A DNA stretch of 64,000 nucleotides from Sipunculus nudus (lineage: Eukaryota > Annelida > Sipuncula > Golfingiida > Sipunculidae). Of the stretch, positions 63,733-64,000 are shown piece after piece. Position numbers and translations under genes: made by a program. Positions within the stretch are counted from its first letter, which is position 1; each line of letters opens with the position of its first letter. The stretch is taken from NCBI GenBank assembly GCA_026874595.1, contig CM049312.1:66868929-66932928 (forward strand). Reading direction: 5' to 3'. The notes beneath the pieces were generated by a model. That model was given only the letters and a program-made list of their open reading frames with translations. It searched no databases and was not told the DNA's origin.

Positions 63733-64000
63733 ATGGTAGACGTTATAGACAAATTCTCGAGGCCTTCGTTTTCGGCGCCAGGTGACGTGTTTCTGGTGAC
63801 AGACGTGTCAGGTGATACGCGTATATGCAGACCCCGTTCACAGACAGTGAACGTATTCTACGGCCTCAACTGCAAGACAGGCGCGTCATCACTATGCGTT
63901 GTGAACAAGACCCACATTTACATCTTGAGCGACCTACAGGGTAACGCAGACGAACACAGTATAGTTCCCGTAAGAATAGAACTGAACGGACGCGCACATG
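63733..64000 (+). CDS. Partial gene running off the right edge
   Basis: The N-terminal 89 residues of an open frame starting with ATG at 63733, 89 bases after the previous stop on the same strand. The visible part (VNVFYGLNCKTGASSLCVV; THIYILSDLQ) is beta-rich. The position suggests the UL94/UL16 slot. A faint resemblance to the N-terminal fold of family B DNA polymerases was also noticed. Neither can be decided from this fragment. Confidence 0.5.
   Translation, partial: MVDVIDKFSRPSFSAPGDVFLVTDVSGDTRICRPRSQTVNVFYGLNCKTGASSLCVVNKTHIYILSDLQGNADEHSIVPVRIELNGRAH

Noticed and set aside
63733-64000. N-terminus of a family B DNA polymerase
   Set aside because: Only a faint strand pattern is visible, and position favours a UL94/UL16-type gene; too little sequence to decide.

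Overview
The window joins two kinds of DNA. From 1 to about 21.8 kb it looks like invertebrate nuclear DNA, most likely molluscan: AT-rich, few open frames, TA/GT microsatellites, a decayed Ty3-like gag-pro element, a tRNA-like SINE body, and one intron-containing gene whose three coding exons (signal peptide, an unrecognised beta-rich domain, a PAN/apple domain) join in frame. A decayed partial copy of that gene lies about 7 kb downstream. From about 21.9 kb to the right edge the DNA is less AT-rich and packed with mostly intact, mostly intronless genes on both strands, with TATA boxes 50-130 bases before many starts. That is the organisation of a large nuclear DNA virus.

The virus belongs to Herpesvirales. 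The firm evidence is the 3' exon of the herpesvirus-type terminase ATPase/nuclease (58141-59433, minus strand), with a Walker B motif, a coupling motif, the full D-E-D nuclease triad and a consensus splice acceptor at its 5' edge. The Walker A exon is not in the window. Opposite the inferred intron lie a small gene (59554), a Cys/His gene with the UL92-family pattern (59913), a 523-residue gene (62072) and a further gene running off the edge (63733). This resembles the nested order known for cytomegalovirus UL91-UL94 inside UL89. A UL24-like PD-(D/E)XK protein is at 48567. If the host is a mollusc, Malacoherpesviridae is the likeliest family, but the sequence alone does not fix it.

Layout of the viral part: 21.9-24.6 kb, tandem duplicate secreted FN3 glycoproteins; 24.9-26.3 kb, one small gene and sparse DNA; 26.36-28.81 kb, a large imperfect inverted repeat with a GC-rich tandem array and a central hairpin; 28.8-30.3 kb, four copies of a ~100-base repeat around two genes with related N-termini; 31-34.9 kb, a coiled-coil/repeat protein, two Cys-rich probable zinc proteins and a small coiled-coil protein; 35.1-39.1 kb, three tandem ankyrin genes with IkB-like layout; 39.6-42.8 kb, a large helical protein; 43.0-46.2 kb, a secreted lectin-like/multi-EGF protein; 46.3-47.9 kb, a zinc-knuckle plus CARD-like protein and a cystine-knot-like secreted protein; 48.1-58.0 kb, the UL24-like gene and large unassigned, probably structural genes; 58.1-64.0 kb, the terminase/late-gene block.

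Read together, the left half of the viral DNA is an accessory region rich in predicted host-interaction proteins (three IkB-like proteins, a CARD-like protein, secreted FN3, EGF and knottin-like proteins), aimed at NF-kB-type and death-fold signalling. The right half carries replication and packaging functions. Whether the virus is truly integrated or joined by assembly cannot be settled from sequence alone. A 31-base palindromic motif shared by the host side (7742) and the viral side (39327) is relevant to that question. Start codons given here are ATG, because several long open frames begin with GTG or TTG, which a eukaryotic virus would not be expected to use.
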